From the NCBI GenBank assembly GCA_036012905.1, contig DASCQF010000093.1, positions 1-64,000 of the forward strand: a stretch of DNA of 64,000 nucleotides. The letters run 5' to 3'. Each line of letters opens with the position of its first letter. The first letter of the stretch is position 1. The notes below the pieces were generated by a model, which worked only from the letters and a program-made list of their open reading frames with translations, did not search any database and was not told the origin of the DNA. Positions 43,137-52,293 of this stretch are shown here, piece after piece. This DNA comes from NP936 sp002726085 (GTDB taxonomy: Bacteria > Acidobacteriota > Vicinamibacteria > Vicinamibacterales > UBA8438). The position numbers and the translations under genes were made by a program.

Positions 43137-44987
43137 ATGTGTAGGAGTCTCTTCATCGTGTTGGTCGCGGCGGTGTTACTCGGCGCCGTCGCGCATCGTG
43201 CCGCGGGGCAGGGGCAGGAGCTGGCGGCAGACGGCGACCAGGTCTACGTGATGCACTGCGCGCGGTGTCACGACGACACCCAGCCTCGCATGCCGACACG
43301 CGATGCCCTGCGGGAGCAGTCGGCGCGCCAGATTCAGAGCGCCATGACGAGCGGAGTCATGCGCCAGTTCGCCAGCCGGCTCAGCGCCGCGGAACGACGG
43401 GCGGTTGCCGAGTTCCTGTCGGACGACCCGGCCGGCACTCTGGCGCCATCGGTCCCGGTCTTGCCCGCCACCGCGTTCTGTGACGCGGACGACTCGGCGC
43501 AGGTCGATCTGTCGGCCCCGGCATGGAACGGGTGGGGCGTCGACCTCGCTAATAGGCGACTGCAACCAACCGAATCGGCCGGCCTCACGGCGGACGACGT
43601 CGGGGGGCTGCGCCTGCGGTGGGCATTCGGGTTTCCCGGGGTGACGGCGACCGGCTCGCAGGCGACGGTGGTGGCGGGTCGGGTCCTGGTCGGGACGCGC
43701 AACGGTCTGGTCTATGCGCTGGACGCCGCCACCGGCTGCGTCCGTTGGGTTCATGAAGCACCGACGTCGGTGCGGTCCGCGATCTCGGTCGGTCCCGCGG
43801 ACGAGGGTGGGTTCAACGCCTACTTCGGCGACGGTTTCGCCTCGGTGCACGCCGTGGACCTACTGACCGGCGAGCTGCGCTGGACGACGACGGTCGAGAG
43901 CCATGCGGCTGCGCAGATTACCGGCGCGCCGGCGCTGCACGATGGCGTCCTCTTTGTGCCGGTCTCTTCACTCGAGGAGGTGTCGGCCGCCGACCCGAGG
44001 TATGAGTGCTGCACGTTCCGCGGCAGCGTGGTCGCCCTGGATGCGGCGACCGGACAGCGCTTCTGGAAGCGATTCGTCATTACCGAATCGCCGCAGCCGA
44101 CGAGACGCAACAGCGCCGGCACGCAGAACCTCGGACCATCCGGGGCCGGGGTCTGGTCCGCTCCGACACTCGACCCGGCTCGGAACCAGCTCTATATCGC
44201 CACCGGTGACGCCTATTCCGACCCGGCCGCGGCGGAGAGCGACGCGATCATGGCGCTTCAGATGGACACCGGCGAGATTCACTGGGTGACCCAGACCACG
44301 CCGGGTGACGCGTTCACGATCGCATGTGTGTCGGACAACCCGGTGGCGCGCGCCAATTGTCCCGAGTCGAATGGACCGGATGTCGACTACGGCAGCTCGC
44401 CGGTGCTGATCAGCGGTCCAGGTGGCGAGGACCTGCTGCTGGCCGGCCAGAAGTCGGGGGTGATGTATGGACTCCGCCCAGAGACCGGCGAGATCGTGTG
44501 GGAGACGCGTGTGTCGGACGGCGGCCTGCTGGGCGGGATCGAGTGGGGGTTCGCCGCCGACGACACTCAGGTGTACGTGTCGATCTCCGACGCAATGGAA
44601 AAGGCGCCAGGCGAAGCAGGTGGCGTGACAGCATTACGGATCGAAGACGGCGAGCTGGTCTGGCACGCTCCACCGGTGCAGGACACCTGCGGCAGCCGAC
44701 CCGGGTGTCATACCGCTCAGCCGGCGGCGGTCACACTGATTCCGGGTGTCGCGTTCGCCGGCAGCCTCGACGGGCATCTCCGGGCTCACTCGACGGACAC
44801 GGGGCGCGTCATCTGGGACTTTGACACCGCCCGGGAGTTCGTCACGGTGAACGGCGTCGAGGCTCGCGGCGGCGCCCTCAACGGTCCGGGCCCAACAATC
44901 GTCGATGGCATGCTCTACGTGGTGTCCGGCTACGACAGCTTCGGCTACATGCCCGGGAATGTGTTGCTGGCGTTTGCGGTCGATTGA
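43137..44987 (+). CDS. Secreted cytochrome c / PQQ-type beta-propeller protein
   Basis: A 616-residue protein with a signal peptide (about residues 1-24), an N-terminal cytochrome c domain with heme site CARCH (about residue 42), and an eight-bladed PQQ-type propeller whose blades repeat the GxVYALDAATG, GSVVALDAATG and GVMYGLRPETG motif. This resembles polyvinyl-alcohol-dehydrogenase-like and PQQ alcohol dehydrogenases with the heme domain in front. Substrate not deducible. The ATG at 43137 has a GGAGG ribosome site. Codons beyond the start are clean. Confidence 0.85.
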   Translation: MCRSLFIVLVAAVLLGAVAHRAAGQGQELAADGDQVYVMHCARCHDDTQPRMPTRDALREQSARQIQSAMTSGVMRQFASRLSAAERRAVAEFLSDDPAGTLAPSVPVLPATAFCDADDSAQVDLSAPAWNGWGVDLANRRLQPTESAGLTADDVGGLRLRWAFGFPGVTATGSQATVVAGRVLVGTRNGLVYALDAATGCVRWVHEAPTSVRSAISVGPADEGGFNAYFGDGFASVHAVDLLTGELRWTTTVESHAAAQITGAPALHDGVLFVPVSSLEEVSAADPRYECCTFRGSVVALDAATGQRFWKRFVITESPQPTRRNSAGTQNLGPSGAGVWSAPTLDPARNQLYIATGDAYSDPAAAESDAIMALQMDTGEIHWVTQTTPGDAFTIACVSDNPVARANCPESNGPDVDYGSSPVLISGPGGEDLLLAGQKSGVMYGLRPETGEIVWETRVSDGGLLGGIEWGFAADDTQVYVSISDAMEKAPGEAGGVTALRIEDGELVWHAPPVQDTCGSRPGCHTAQPAAVTLIPGVAFAGSLDGHLRAHSTDTGRVIWDFDTAREFVTVNGVEARGGALNGPGPTIVDGMLYVVSGYDSFGYMPGNVLLAFAVD

Positions 44988-45111
44988 TGACGAACGACGA
45001 ATGACCGGTGTCGCGAGTAAATGCCGGACGGCCCGCGGCCGTCGTGATAGCATGTCGCCTTATTCCGCGTCCCTTATCGCAGGGTTGTCCTGCCCGACGA
45101 AGGAGCTGACC

Positions 45112-46209
45112 ATGTCGCTTCGAACGCTGTTCTCGCTGTGCGCTGTCGTGGGTCTGTGCACGTTCCTCCTGGCGCCGCAGCCGGTGGTGTCCGCCGCCGA
45201 GGGACCCACGCTGGCATCTGGCGGACCGCTGACGTTCGGTCCAGACGACGTCTTGTTCATCGCCGACAACGCCGGGGCGAAGATCGTGGCGCTGGACATG
45301 GGTGACCGCGTCTCCAGCGGCACTCCCGGCACCAAGAACGTCGCCGGCATCGATCAGCAGATCGCCGCGCTGCTCGGCACCGACGCGCGCGAAATTCAGA
45401 TCAACGACCTCGCGATCAGCCCGACGTCCCGCAACGCCTTCATCTCGGTCTCGCGTGGGCGCGGCGCCAACGCCGTGCCGGTCCTGCTCCGTGTCGACGG
45501 CGCCGGCTCGATCGATGTGATCTCGCTCGGCGACATGACCTACACGGACGTCGCGCTGCCGAATGCGCCGGACGCCAACCCGGGAGCGCGTCGCAACCCT
45601 CGATCCTCCTCCATCACCGACATGGCGTATGTCGACGGCCGGCTGTTCATCGCAGGCCTGTCGAACGAGGAGTTCTCGTCGAAGCTGCGCTCGGTCGCCT
45701 ACCCGTTCAACGCGGTGGACGAGGGCACCAGCGTCGAGATCTGGCACGCAGCGCACGGGCGCTTCGAAACCCAGTCGCCGGTTTACACCTTCGTACCGTA
45801 TGAGATCGGTGGCGAGCAGAACCTCATCGCCGGCTATCTCTGCACACCGCTCGTGAAGTTCCCGGTCGACAGCCTGCAGCCGGGCGCCAGGGTCATGGGC
45901 ACGACCATCGCGGAGCTCGGCAACGGGAACCGCCCGCTCGACATGGTTGTCTATCAGAAGGACGGCAAAGACTTCCTGCTGATGTCAAACACGAACCGCG
46001 GCGTGATGAAGATCCCGACCGCGAACTTTGGTGGTCAGCCGGGACTGACAGAGCCGGTACCGGGTGGCAACAAAGCGGGAATCGGCTACGAGACGATCGC
46101 GCAGATGACCGGCGTGGAGCAGCTGGACCTGCTGGACGACCAGCACGTGATGGTCATCGCGCGCAACGACGCCGGTCAGGCAAACCTCGAGGCGATCGCG
46201 CTGCCGTAA
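45112..46209 (+). CDS. Secreted propeller-like protein of unknown function
   Basis: A 365-residue protein with a signal peptide (about residues 1-29). Repeating strands such as DVLFIADNAGAKIVALD and DMAYVDGRLFIAGLSN suggest a beta-propeller, but I do not recognise a family or catalytic residues. The ATG at 45112 has an AAGGAG site seven bases upstream. It follows the cytochrome/propeller gene on the same strand by 124 bp, and the lipoprotein gene follows by 15 bp, so a functional link in the periplasm is plausible. Confidence 0.72.
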   Translation: MSLRTLFSLCAVVGLCTFLLAPQPVVSAAEGPTLASGGPLTFGPDDVLFIADNAGAKIVALDMGDRVSSGTPGTKNVAGIDQQIAALLGTDAREIQINDLAISPTSRNAFISVSRGRGANAVPVLLRVDGAGSIDVISLGDMTYTDVALPNAPDANPGARRNPRSSSITDMAYVDGRLFIAGLSNEEFSSKLRSVAYPFNAVDEGTSVEIWHAAHGRFETQSPVYTFVPYEIGGEQNLIAGYLCTPLVKFPVDSLQPGARVMGTTIAELGNGNRPLDMVVYQKDGKDFLLMSNTNRGVMKIPTANFGGQPGLTEPVPGGNKAGIGYETIAQMTGVEQLDLLDDQHVMVIARNDAGQANLEAIALP

Positions 46210-46224
46210 CCGGCCTCGCGTTTC

Positions 46225-47508
46225 ATGCGACCTGCACTCTCTGGTGTGACGCGGGCGTCTGCGTGCCCGCGTCACACCGAGCCACACACTCCTCTGGCCC
46301 CGATCCGTCCGCTGCCGGCACTCGCCGCCACGCTGCTCATAATGGCCGCAGGCTGCTCTGGCTCCGGCGGACCGGGTACCACCGCGCCGACAGTCGAGAT
46401 CCGGTTGGCAGCCCCTGGTGCCGGTGCCAACGGAGCCACCGTGGAGGTCGGTGGCCTGACCGCCGATGATCTGGACTCGCTCCGAGCCGCCGAGCTGACC
46501 ACCCAGGAGTGGGCCGAACTGCTGCGCGTGACCGTCGTCCAGAATGAGGACGAGGACGAGGAGAGCCTGCTCGCGACACCGGCGGTGCTCGGGTCGTATG
46601 CGGTCGGGGACAACGATCTCCTGCGGTTCACCCCGATGTTTCCGTTCGACCTGGGTCGCCCGTACTCGGTGCGGTTCGACCCGAGTCGCCTTCCGGGACG
46701 CGAAGCGGAGATGGCCTCGACTGAGCCGGTCGTCGAGGTCGTCGCGTTGCCGCGGCCAGACGTCGAGTCCACCACGGTCGTCGAAAGGGTCTTCCCGAGC
46801 GGCGACCAGATGCCCGAAAACCAGCTCAAGCTCTACCTCCATTTCTCCGCGCCGATGAGCGACGTCGATGGACTCGACTACATCAGCTTGCGCGATGCTC
46901 GCGGTCGCGCGGTCGAGGTGCCGTTTCTCCCGCTGGGCACCGAGTTCTGGGACCTGGACCACCTGCGGTACACGGTGTTTTTCGACCCGGGGCGGATCAA
47001 ACAGGGCATCGAGCTGAACGAGCGGCTGGGTCGGTCGCTACAGAACGGAGAAACCTACACGCTCGTCATCGACCCGGAGTGGCCTGATGCGGAAGGCAAC
47101 CCGCTAGCGGCCCCATTCGAGAAGCGGTTCACCGCCGGACCCGCCGACATGACACCGCTTGACACGGCCACCTGGCGTCTCCGGGTGCCTGCAAGCGGCT
47201 CGACACAGCGGCTCGTCGTCTCGTTTCCCGAACCGCTCGACCACGCGCTGATGCGGCGTGCGATCAGCATCGAAGATGAGACGGGGCAACGTGTGGGGGG
47301 TGACGTGGAGATCGGGAACTGGGAGACCCGCTGGACGTTGACCCCGTCCGAGTCGTGGGTCGCCGGCGCCTACTCTCTCATCGCACTGTCGGTCGTGGAA
47401 GATCTGGCCGGCAACCGGATCGGCAGGCCGTTCGAGATCGATGTCTTCGAGCGCGTGGCGGAGACCACCACCGACGACGAGTTCAGAATCCCATTCGACA
47501 TTCGCTGA
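46225..47508 (+). CDS. Lipoprotein with Ig-like (Big_5-type) domains
   Basis: A 427-residue protein. The lipobox IMAAGC (Cys about residue 44) sits behind a long N-region, so the true start could be internal. Two or three beta-sandwich stretches are suggested by KLYLHFSAPMSDVDGL and RLVVSFPEPLDHALM, the type of Big_5 adhesion/structural modules. It probably lies on the outer membrane. It is in the same run as the preceding secreted propeller-like protein. Confidence 0.7.
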   Translation: MRPALSGVTRASACPRHTEPHTPLAPIRPLPALAATLLIMAAGCSGSGGPGTTAPTVEIRLAAPGAGANGATVEVGGLTADDLDSLRAAELTTQEWAELLRVTVVQNEDEDEESLLATPAVLGSYAVGDNDLLRFTPMFPFDLGRPYSVRFDPSRLPGREAEMASTEPVVEVVALPRPDVESTTVVERVFPSGDQMPENQLKLYLHFSAPMSDVDGLDYISLRDARGRAVEVPFLPLGTEFWDLDHLRYTVFFDPGRIKQGIELNERLGRSLQNGETYTLVIDPEWPDAEGNPLAAPFEKRFTAGPADMTPLDTATWRLRVPASGSTQRLVVSFPEPLDHALMRRAISIEDETGQRVGGDVEIGNWETRWTLTPSESWVAGAYSLIALSVVEDLAGNRIGRPFEIDVFERVAETTTDDEFRIPFDIR

Positions 47509-47549
47509 GCTCAGGCCGCCTTCCTACGATTCGCAGCTGAGTGAAGGAC

Positions 47550-47598
47550 AGCGAAGCCTCCAGATTTCTCCTGTCTCCTGACTTCTGTCTCCTGTGAG
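47550..47598 (+). repeat. Heptamer array (CTCCTGT/CTTCTGT mix) with GCGAAGCCTCCAG flank
   Basis: GCGAAGCCTCCAG precedes units CTCCTGT, CTCCTGA, CTTCTGT, CTCCTGT. It lies between two convergent stop codons. Confidence 0.75.
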
Positions 47599-47606
47599 TT
47601 GGGTCT

Positions 47607-48650
47607 TCACTGCGTCGCCAGCAGCGCGAGGGTAACCCACCCGGTCGTGGAGATGTACTGCGCGTAGCTCTGCTGACCGGCCGGCCGGGTCGTCTCCACC
47701 CAGCTGCCATCTTCGAGCTGCTCCGCCAGCAGGAACAGCCGACCGCCGGCTACCATGCGGGTCAGCGTGTCGCCATCTATTGCTGGAGCCGCCAGCTCCG
47801 GCCGGCCGAGCAGCGGCTGCAAGGCGAGCACGACGAGCGCGGTGTCGAACGATTCGACGGCCGATGTCAGATAGGCACCCCAGCCGCCGGAGGGGGCGCG
47901 CCCCTTGGTGATCAGCTCGAGACACCGCTGCCGCTGGGCGATCGCAGCCGGGTTGCCGGCGCTGCCGAGCGCAAGGACCACGCCCGCCGCGTCGTTGACG
48001 CTCTTTACCTCGATACCGCGTACCCATGCGTCGGCGCGTGCGATGACCGGCGCCAAGTCGGTTGTGCCGGCTTGTCTGAGCGCGCGCAGCGCCGCCCCGG
48101 TGGCGAGCGCCGTGCCATAGGTAGCGGGCGAGCCGATGCTGCCGCTCGTGTCGAGCGGGAACGACCCGTCGTCGGCCTGGTCGGCCGCAATCAGAGCAGC
48201 GGCGTCGGCAAGCGGAGTCGGGTCGCTGATCGCACCGGCCACCATCGCGTCACCAAGCGCACCGGCGAACTGAATGCGCGCCAGCTTCTTGTCGGCGAAC
48301 TCCAACCCGAGCGCGTTGTCGTCCCATGCCTCCGGCTCCTGCAACCAGGCGGTCGTATCGCGCAACGCCTCGGCCTCAACCTCGTACCCCATCCCCACCG
48401 CGGTATACAGCGCCCGCGCCGCGTCTCCATTGTTGTGACAGGAGAAGCAGTTGTTCTTGGTCGGCCAGCGTGGCACCTCGGCAGACAGGAACGAGATGGC
48501 GCGCGCCTCGGGTGAGGCATCCTGCGACTGGGCAGCCACGAGACACGCCGTCCCGGCGACCAGGACCACCGCCGCAGCTGCCACCCAGGAAAATGGCTGA
48601 CGCCGTCTGTCCGGCCCAGCCGGTCTGATGTGGTCCACGATGCCTCCCAT
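47607..48650 (-). CDS. Secreted prenyltransferase/squalene-cyclase-like alpha/alpha-toroid protein
   Basis: A 347-residue protein with a signal/membrane segment (about residues 20-40), a CxxCH-like motif NCFSCHNNGDAA (about residue 67) that could bind heme, and helical repeats typical of the squalene cyclase/prenyltransferase toroid (AADQADDGSFPLDTSG, SGGWGAYLTSAVESFDTALVVLAL, QLEDGSWVETT). No cyclase DxDD motif is seen, so a binding or structural role is as likely. Function unknown. Confidence 0.75.
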   Translation of the reverse strand: MGGIVDHIRPAGPDRRRQPFSWVAAAAVVLVAGTACLVAAQSQDASPEARAISFLSAEVPRWPTKNNCFSCHNNGDAARALYTAVGMGYEVEAEALRDTTAWLQEPEAWDDNALGLEFADKKLARIQFAGALGDAMVAGAISDPTPLADAAALIAADQADDGSFPLDTSGSIGSPATYGTALATGAALRALRQAGTTDLAPVIARADAWVRGIEVKSVNDAAGVVLALGSAGNPAAIAQRQRCLELITKGRAPSGGWGAYLTSAVESFDTALVVLALQPLLGRPELAAPAIDGDTLTRMVAGGRLFLLAEQLEDGSWVETTRPAGQQSYAQYISTTGWVTLALLATQ

Positions 48651-48760
48651 TGTAGCGACTGTCCGGGATGCGGAATCGGCACGCGTGACCTTTTCGGAAA
48701 TTAGCCAACGCGCCAGAAATCAACCGAGAACCCGAACTGCGCAGACTTATACTCTCCGAA

Positions 48761-49456
48761 ATGTGCGGCCGCGCCTACGAGACCTACACCGAGGAGGAGC
48801 TCTCCATTCAATACCTGAATCGCCGACCGCTACGCCTCGACGGTTTTCGGGCGACATTCAACCTGGCACCGACCGAGCGCTCCCCGGTCGTGCTCGTGCG
48901 CGACGGCGAACGGACGATCGACCAGCTGCGGTGGGGTTTGGTGCCCTTCTGGGCGAAGAGTGTCGAGGCAGCCGCCAGATATTCCCTGATTAACGCCCGT
49001 GGCGAAGAGATTGCCGAGAAACGGAGCTACGCCAAGGCGTTCCGCGCCCGGCGGTGCGTGGTGCCGCTGTCGGGGTTCTACGAATGGAGACGAGACGGGA
49101 AACGCAAGCGCCCATTCGCCATTCACTTGCGAAATCGATCGATCATGTCCGTCGCCGGCGTGTGGGAGCGTTGGCAGGGGTCCGGGACGACGACGGCGCT
49201 GCTGTCCTTCTCGATCGTCACGACGAGCGCGAACCCCCTGATGGCGGACATTCACGACCGGATGCCGGTGGTCCTGGCTGAGCAAGACATCGAGCACTGG
49301 CTCGACCCTGAAGTGCACGAACCGGAACGCCTGCTGCCACTGGTCCGGCCCTGCCCGTCCGAGTGGCTCACGGCCTACGAGGTGTCGACCGCCGTGAACT
49401 CACCGACGCACAACTCACCTGACGTTTTACGACCGATTTCCACAGACCGGCCCTGA
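48761..49456 (+). CDS. yedK: SRAP-domain abasic-site-processing protein (YedK/HMCES family)
   Basis: A 231-residue protein with the hallmark catalytic Cys at position 2 (MCGR), NARGEE (about residues 76-81), the GFYEW glutamate (about residue 106) and the HDRMP histidine (about residue 166). SRAP proteins crosslink to abasic sites in single-stranded DNA. The Met-Cys start is certain since Cys2 must be exposed by methionine removal. It lies upstream of the his leader on the same strand but ends 41 bp before its first codon. Confidence 0.94.
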   Translation: MCGRAYETYTEEELSIQYLNRRPLRLDGFRATFNLAPTERSPVVLVRDGERTIDQLRWGLVPFWAKSVEAAARYSLINARGEEIAEKRSYAKAFRARRCVVPLSGFYEWRRDGKRKRPFAIHLRNRSIMSVAGVWERWQGSGTTTALLSFSIVTTSANPLMADIHDRMPVVLAEQDIEHWLDPEVHEPERLLPLVRPCPSEWLTAYEVSTAVNSPTHNSPDVLRPISTDRP

Positions 49457-49457
49457 T

Positions 49458-49487
49458 TTGACAGCTGCGCGACCGGTGAGATAGGGT
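49458..49487 (+). promoter_or_regulatory. his operon sigma-70-type promoter
   Basis: A perfect -35 TTGACA (49458-49463) is followed after 18 bp by TAGGGT (49482-49487). The predicted start lies about five bases before the leader-peptide ATG, so that the leader would have almost no 5' UTR. Confidence 0.5.
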
Positions 49488-49497
49488 AGCGACTACT

Positions 49498-49569
49498 ATG
49501 ATGCTGCGGCAACGGCACCATCACACGCACCATCCCGCGACACTGGCGGGCCTGTGGACCTGCGTGTGA
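49498..49569 (+). CDS. hisL: his operon leader peptide
   Basis: A 23-codon frame, MMLRQR-HHHTHH-PATLAGLWTCV. Five of six successive codons (49516-49533) are His codons. It stands upstream of hisI, ends before a strong terminator, and its His codons lie directly before the pause-hairpin arm. When His-tRNA is scarce the ribosome should stall here and let the operon be transcribed. Confidence 0.85.
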   Translation: MMLRQRHHHTHHPATLAGLWTCV

Positions 49570-49642
49570 GATAGCACGACTGCACATCACATCCAGCACG
49601 CACTCCTGGCCCCGCCGACGATGACGGCGGGGCTTTTTTTTT
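49534..49642 (+). terminator. his attenuator: pause hairpin, antiterminator and intrinsic terminator
   Basis: The terminator has a perfect 9-bp stem GCCCCGCCG/CGGCGGGGC (49609-49617 with 49625-49633), a 7-base loop and nine T. Upstream, CCCGC (49534-49538) can pair with GCGGG (49546-49550) as a pause hairpin. The segment GGCGGGCC (49545-49552) can instead pair with GGCCCCGCC (49608-49616), which would break the terminator. This is the classic three-way attenuation arrangement. Confidence 0.88.
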
Positions 49643-49697
49643 GACACGAAACAGACGCACACGACGATGTGCACTCCGCACCACAGGGGATGGAACC

Positions 49698-50054
49698 ATG
49701 GATTTTTCAAAACTGGACGGTCTGATTCCGGCCGTGGTGCAGGATGCTTCGAGCAGCGAGGTCCTGATGGTCGGCTTCATGAACCAGGAAGCATTTGACC
49801 GGACCCGCGAGTCCGGCTTCGCCACCTTCTTCAGCCGCACACGGAGCAAGCTGTGGATGAAGGGAGAGAGTTCGGGCAACACGCTCGCGGTGCAGCAGAT
49901 GCTCGTCGACTGCGACGACGACACGGTGCTGCTGCGGGTGACCCGCAACGGCGACGGCAACGTGTGTCACACCGGGGAGCGCACCTGCTTCTATCGGGAG
50001 GTCGAGGACGAGAGAAATCAGAAGTCAGAAGTCGGAAGTCAGAAGGAAGCATGA
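49698..50054 (+). CDS. hisI: Phosphoribosyl-AMP cyclohydrolase, with repeat-encoded tail
   Basis: A 118-residue protein opening the purine-ring of PR-AMP, the third step of histidine synthesis. Zinc/Mg-site motifs: VDCDDDTVLLRV (about residue 70), and the Cys pair in GNVCHTGERTCFYRE (about residues 89-96). HisE (phosphoribosyl-ATP pyrophosphatase) is not fused to it and is not elsewhere in the window. The last 13 residues (RNQKSEVGSQKEA) are a translated heptamer array, outside the family consensus. First gene after the attenuator. Confidence 0.94.
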   Translation: MDFSKLDGLIPAVVQDASSSEVLMVGFMNQEAFDRTRESGFATFFSRTRSKLWMKGESSGNTLAVQQMLVDCDDDTVLLRVTRNGDGNVCHTGERTCFYREVEDERNQKSEVGSQKEA

Positions 50055-50064
50055 GGGCTTCGCC
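50013..50064 (+). repeat. Heptamer array in frame with hisI, with flank
   Basis: Units AGAAATC, AGAAGTC, AGAAGTC, GGAAGTC, AGAAGGA overlap the hisI 3' end. The flank ATGAGGGCTTCGCC follows the stop codon. Confidence 0.85.
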
Positions 50065-50102
50065 ACCAAAGCATCTGATTCGCCAACAGCGAAATTGACA
50101 CC

Positions 50103-50993
50103 ATGGCTGACAACACATTACGACTCGGTATCCCGAAGGGCTCGCTGCAAGACTCGACGGTCCAGCTGTTCGCGCACGCGGGCTTCAACATCTACACGAG
50201 CTCGCGCTCCTACTTTCCAACAATCGACGACCCAGAGATCGAGTGCACGCTGATCCGCGCGCAGGAAATGGCGCGCTATGTCACCGACGCAGCGCTCGAT
50301 GCCGGCTTGACCGGACAAGACTGGATCGCCGAACACCAGGCGGCGACCGGGGACACGGTGGTCGACATCGCCGACCTGGTCTACTCGAAGCAGAGCTTTC
50401 GCAAGGTCCGTTGGGTGCTGGCGGCACCCGAAGACTCGAAGTATCGAACGCCGCAGGATCTGGCGGGGGCGACCATCGCAACCGAGCTGGTCCGCGTGAC
50501 CGAGGCATACTTCAATCGCCTGGAAGTGCCGGTCAAGGTGGAGTTCTCGTGGGGTGCGACGGAAGTCAAGCCGCCGCTGCTCGCCGACGCGATCGTCGAG
50601 GCGACCGAGACCGGATCGACTCTGCGCGCCAACAGGCTTCGCATTATCGACACCGTGATCGAGTCGAACCCGCAGCTGATCGCCAACACCGTGGCACTCG
50701 AGGACGAGTGGAAGCGCACGAAGATCGAGAACATCGCGCTGCTGCTGCGCGCGGCGATGGAAGCGCAGGGCCGCGTCGGCCTGATGTTGAACGCGCGCCG
50801 TGCCGATCTCGACACGGTGGTCGGGCTGCTGCCCGCACTGCACCGGCCGACCGTGGCCGCGCTCAGCGATGAAGGGTGGGTCTCGGTGACAACCATTATC
50901 GAGGAGTCGTCGGTCCGGGAGCTCATCCCGAAGCTGAAGGCGGCACGCGCCGAAGGCATCGTGGAGTACCCACTGAACAAGATCGTGCTGTAG
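50103..50993 (+). CDS. hisG: ATP phosphoribosyltransferase, long form
   Basis: A 296-residue HisG catalysing the first, feedback-controlled step of histidine synthesis (ATP + PRPP to PR-ATP). The N-terminal catalytic domains carry LGIPKGSLQDST (residue 7), DAGLTGQDWI and the PRPP loop region ADAIVEATETGSTLRAN. The C-terminal 75 residues form the ACT-like histidine-binding domain of the long form. No HisZ is needed. It follows hisI across a heptamer-derived spacer. Confidence 0.96.
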   Translation: MADNTLRLGIPKGSLQDSTVQLFAHAGFNIYTSSRSYFPTIDDPEIECTLIRAQEMARYVTDAALDAGLTGQDWIAEHQAATGDTVVDIADLVYSKQSFRKVRWVLAAPEDSKYRTPQDLAGATIATELVRVTEAYFNRLEVPVKVEFSWGATEVKPPLLADAIVEATETGSTLRANRLRIIDTVIESNPQLIANTVALEDEWKRTKIENIALLLRAAMEAQGRVGLMLNARRADLDTVVGLLPALHRPTVAALSDEGWVSVTTIIEESSVRELIPKLKAARAEGIVEYPLNKIVL

Positions 50994-51006
50994 TCGCTGC
51001 CGCCCC

Positions 51007-52293
51007 ATGCGCATCATCGAATCGTCGAATCGGAGAGCGGTCGGGCGGTTGATCGACCGACAGCTAGAGACCGACCCGGCCGTGACGCGCCGGGTGGCGC
51101 GGATCGTAAGGGACGTGCGCCGCACCGGCGATGCCGCCACGCTCCGCTACGCGCGGCGGTTCGACGGGCTGACGGCGCCGGTCGAGGTCACCGGTGAGGA
51201 GATACAGGACGGCCTGCGCGCTATCGCACCGCAGCTGCGCACGGCGATTCGGACGGCGGCGCGGCACATCCGTCGGGTCGCGCGGCGCCAGGTGCCGCGT
51301 GGCTGGCGCACGAGGGTGACACCCGGCGTCGAAATCGAGCAGCGAGTGACGCCGCTCGACCGTGTGGGCTGCTACGTGCCAGCCGGACGCTACCCGCTGC
51401 CCTCGTCGTTGCTGATGACAGTGATCCCGGCGCGTGTCGCCGGCGTCCCTGAGACCATCGTGGCCTGCCCGAGACCGGACCCCACGGTGCTGGCGGCCGC
51501 CGCCATCGCCGGAGCCACGCGGTTGTTTCGCCTGGGCGGCGCGCACGCGGTCGCGGCGCTGGCCTACGGTACCGCCACCGTGCCGAAGGTCGACAAGATC
51601 GTTGGCCCCGGCAGCGCCTACGTTGCCGCCGCCAAGGCGCTGGTCTCGGCCGACTGCCCGATCGATTTCTTCGCCGGCCCGACCGAAATCGTGATCATTG
51701 CGACACGCGGCAACCCCGCCTGGATCGCCGCGGACGTCATCGCCCAGGCCGAGCACGACCCCGACGCGCGCGCGATCGTGCTCACGCCCGACCGCCGGCT
51801 CGCGGCCCGGATCGCGACCCAGGTCGAGAGCCGACTGCCTCCCGACGGCCCGGCACGAAAATCGGTGCGCCGGCACGGCGTGATCGTCGTCACCGCGTCG
51901 CTCGATCAGGCGGTGGAGCTGGCCAATGAGATCGCTCCGGAGCATCTGGTCTGCGACCGGGAGACCGTGGCACGCCGGACGACTCGCGCCGGCACCGTCT
52001 TTGTTGGGTCCTACGGCGCGCAGGCAGCCGGGGACTATGCCACCGGGTCGAACCACGTCCTGCCGACCGGTGGGGCTGCTCGGCTTCGGGGCGGTTTGAG
52101 CGCCTCCGACTTCGTCCGCGTGCACAGCGTGCAGCGAATTACCAAAGGCGGGCTCGACACGCTGGCGCCGACAATTCTGCCGCTGGCTGCAGCCGAGGGC
52201 CTGACCGCCCACGCCGAGTCGGTCCGTGTGCGGCTGGGTCACAATGCCACACAGAAGGCAGAAGTCAGAAGTCAGAAGTCAGAAGGAACATGA
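51007..52293 (+). CDS. hisD: Histidinol dehydrogenase, with repeat-encoded tail
   Basis: A 428-residue enzyme for the last two steps of the pathway (histidinol to histidine, NAD+). Family blocks: GCYVPAGRYPLPSSLLM, VDKIVGPGSAYVAAAK, DFFAGPTEIVIIA, AQAEHDPDARAI (zinc ligands Gln/His), EIAPEHL and GSNHVLPTGGAARL. The final 15 residues (NATQKAEVRSQKSEGT) are a translated heptamer array. The TGA stop overlaps the hisB ATG (ATGA). Confidence 0.96.
   Translation: MRIIESSNRRAVGRLIDRQLETDPAVTRRVARIVRDVRRTGDAATLRYARRFDGLTAPVEVTGEEIQDGLRAIAPQLRTAIRTAARHIRRVARRQVPRGWRTRVTPGVEIEQRVTPLDRVGCYVPAGRYPLPSSLLMTVIPARVAGVPETIVACPRPDPTVLAAAAIAGATRLFRLGGAHAVAALAYGTATVPKVDKIVGPGSAYVAAAKALVSADCPIDFFAGPTEIVIIATRGNPAWIAADVIAQAEHDPDARAIVLTPDRRLAARIATQVESRLPPDGPARKSVRRHGVIVVTASLDQAVELANEIAPEHLVCDRETVARRTTRAGTVFVGSYGAQAAGDYATGSNHVLPTGGAARLRGGLSASDFVRVHSVQRITKGGLDTLAPTILPLAAAEGLTAHAESVRVRLGHNATQKAEVRSQKSEGT
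52252..52288 (+). repeat. Heptamer array in frame with the hisD C-terminus
   Basis: Five units (AGAAGGC, AGAAGTC x3, AGAAGGA) are translated as the last residues of HisD, three units giving seven codons. Confidence 0.9.
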
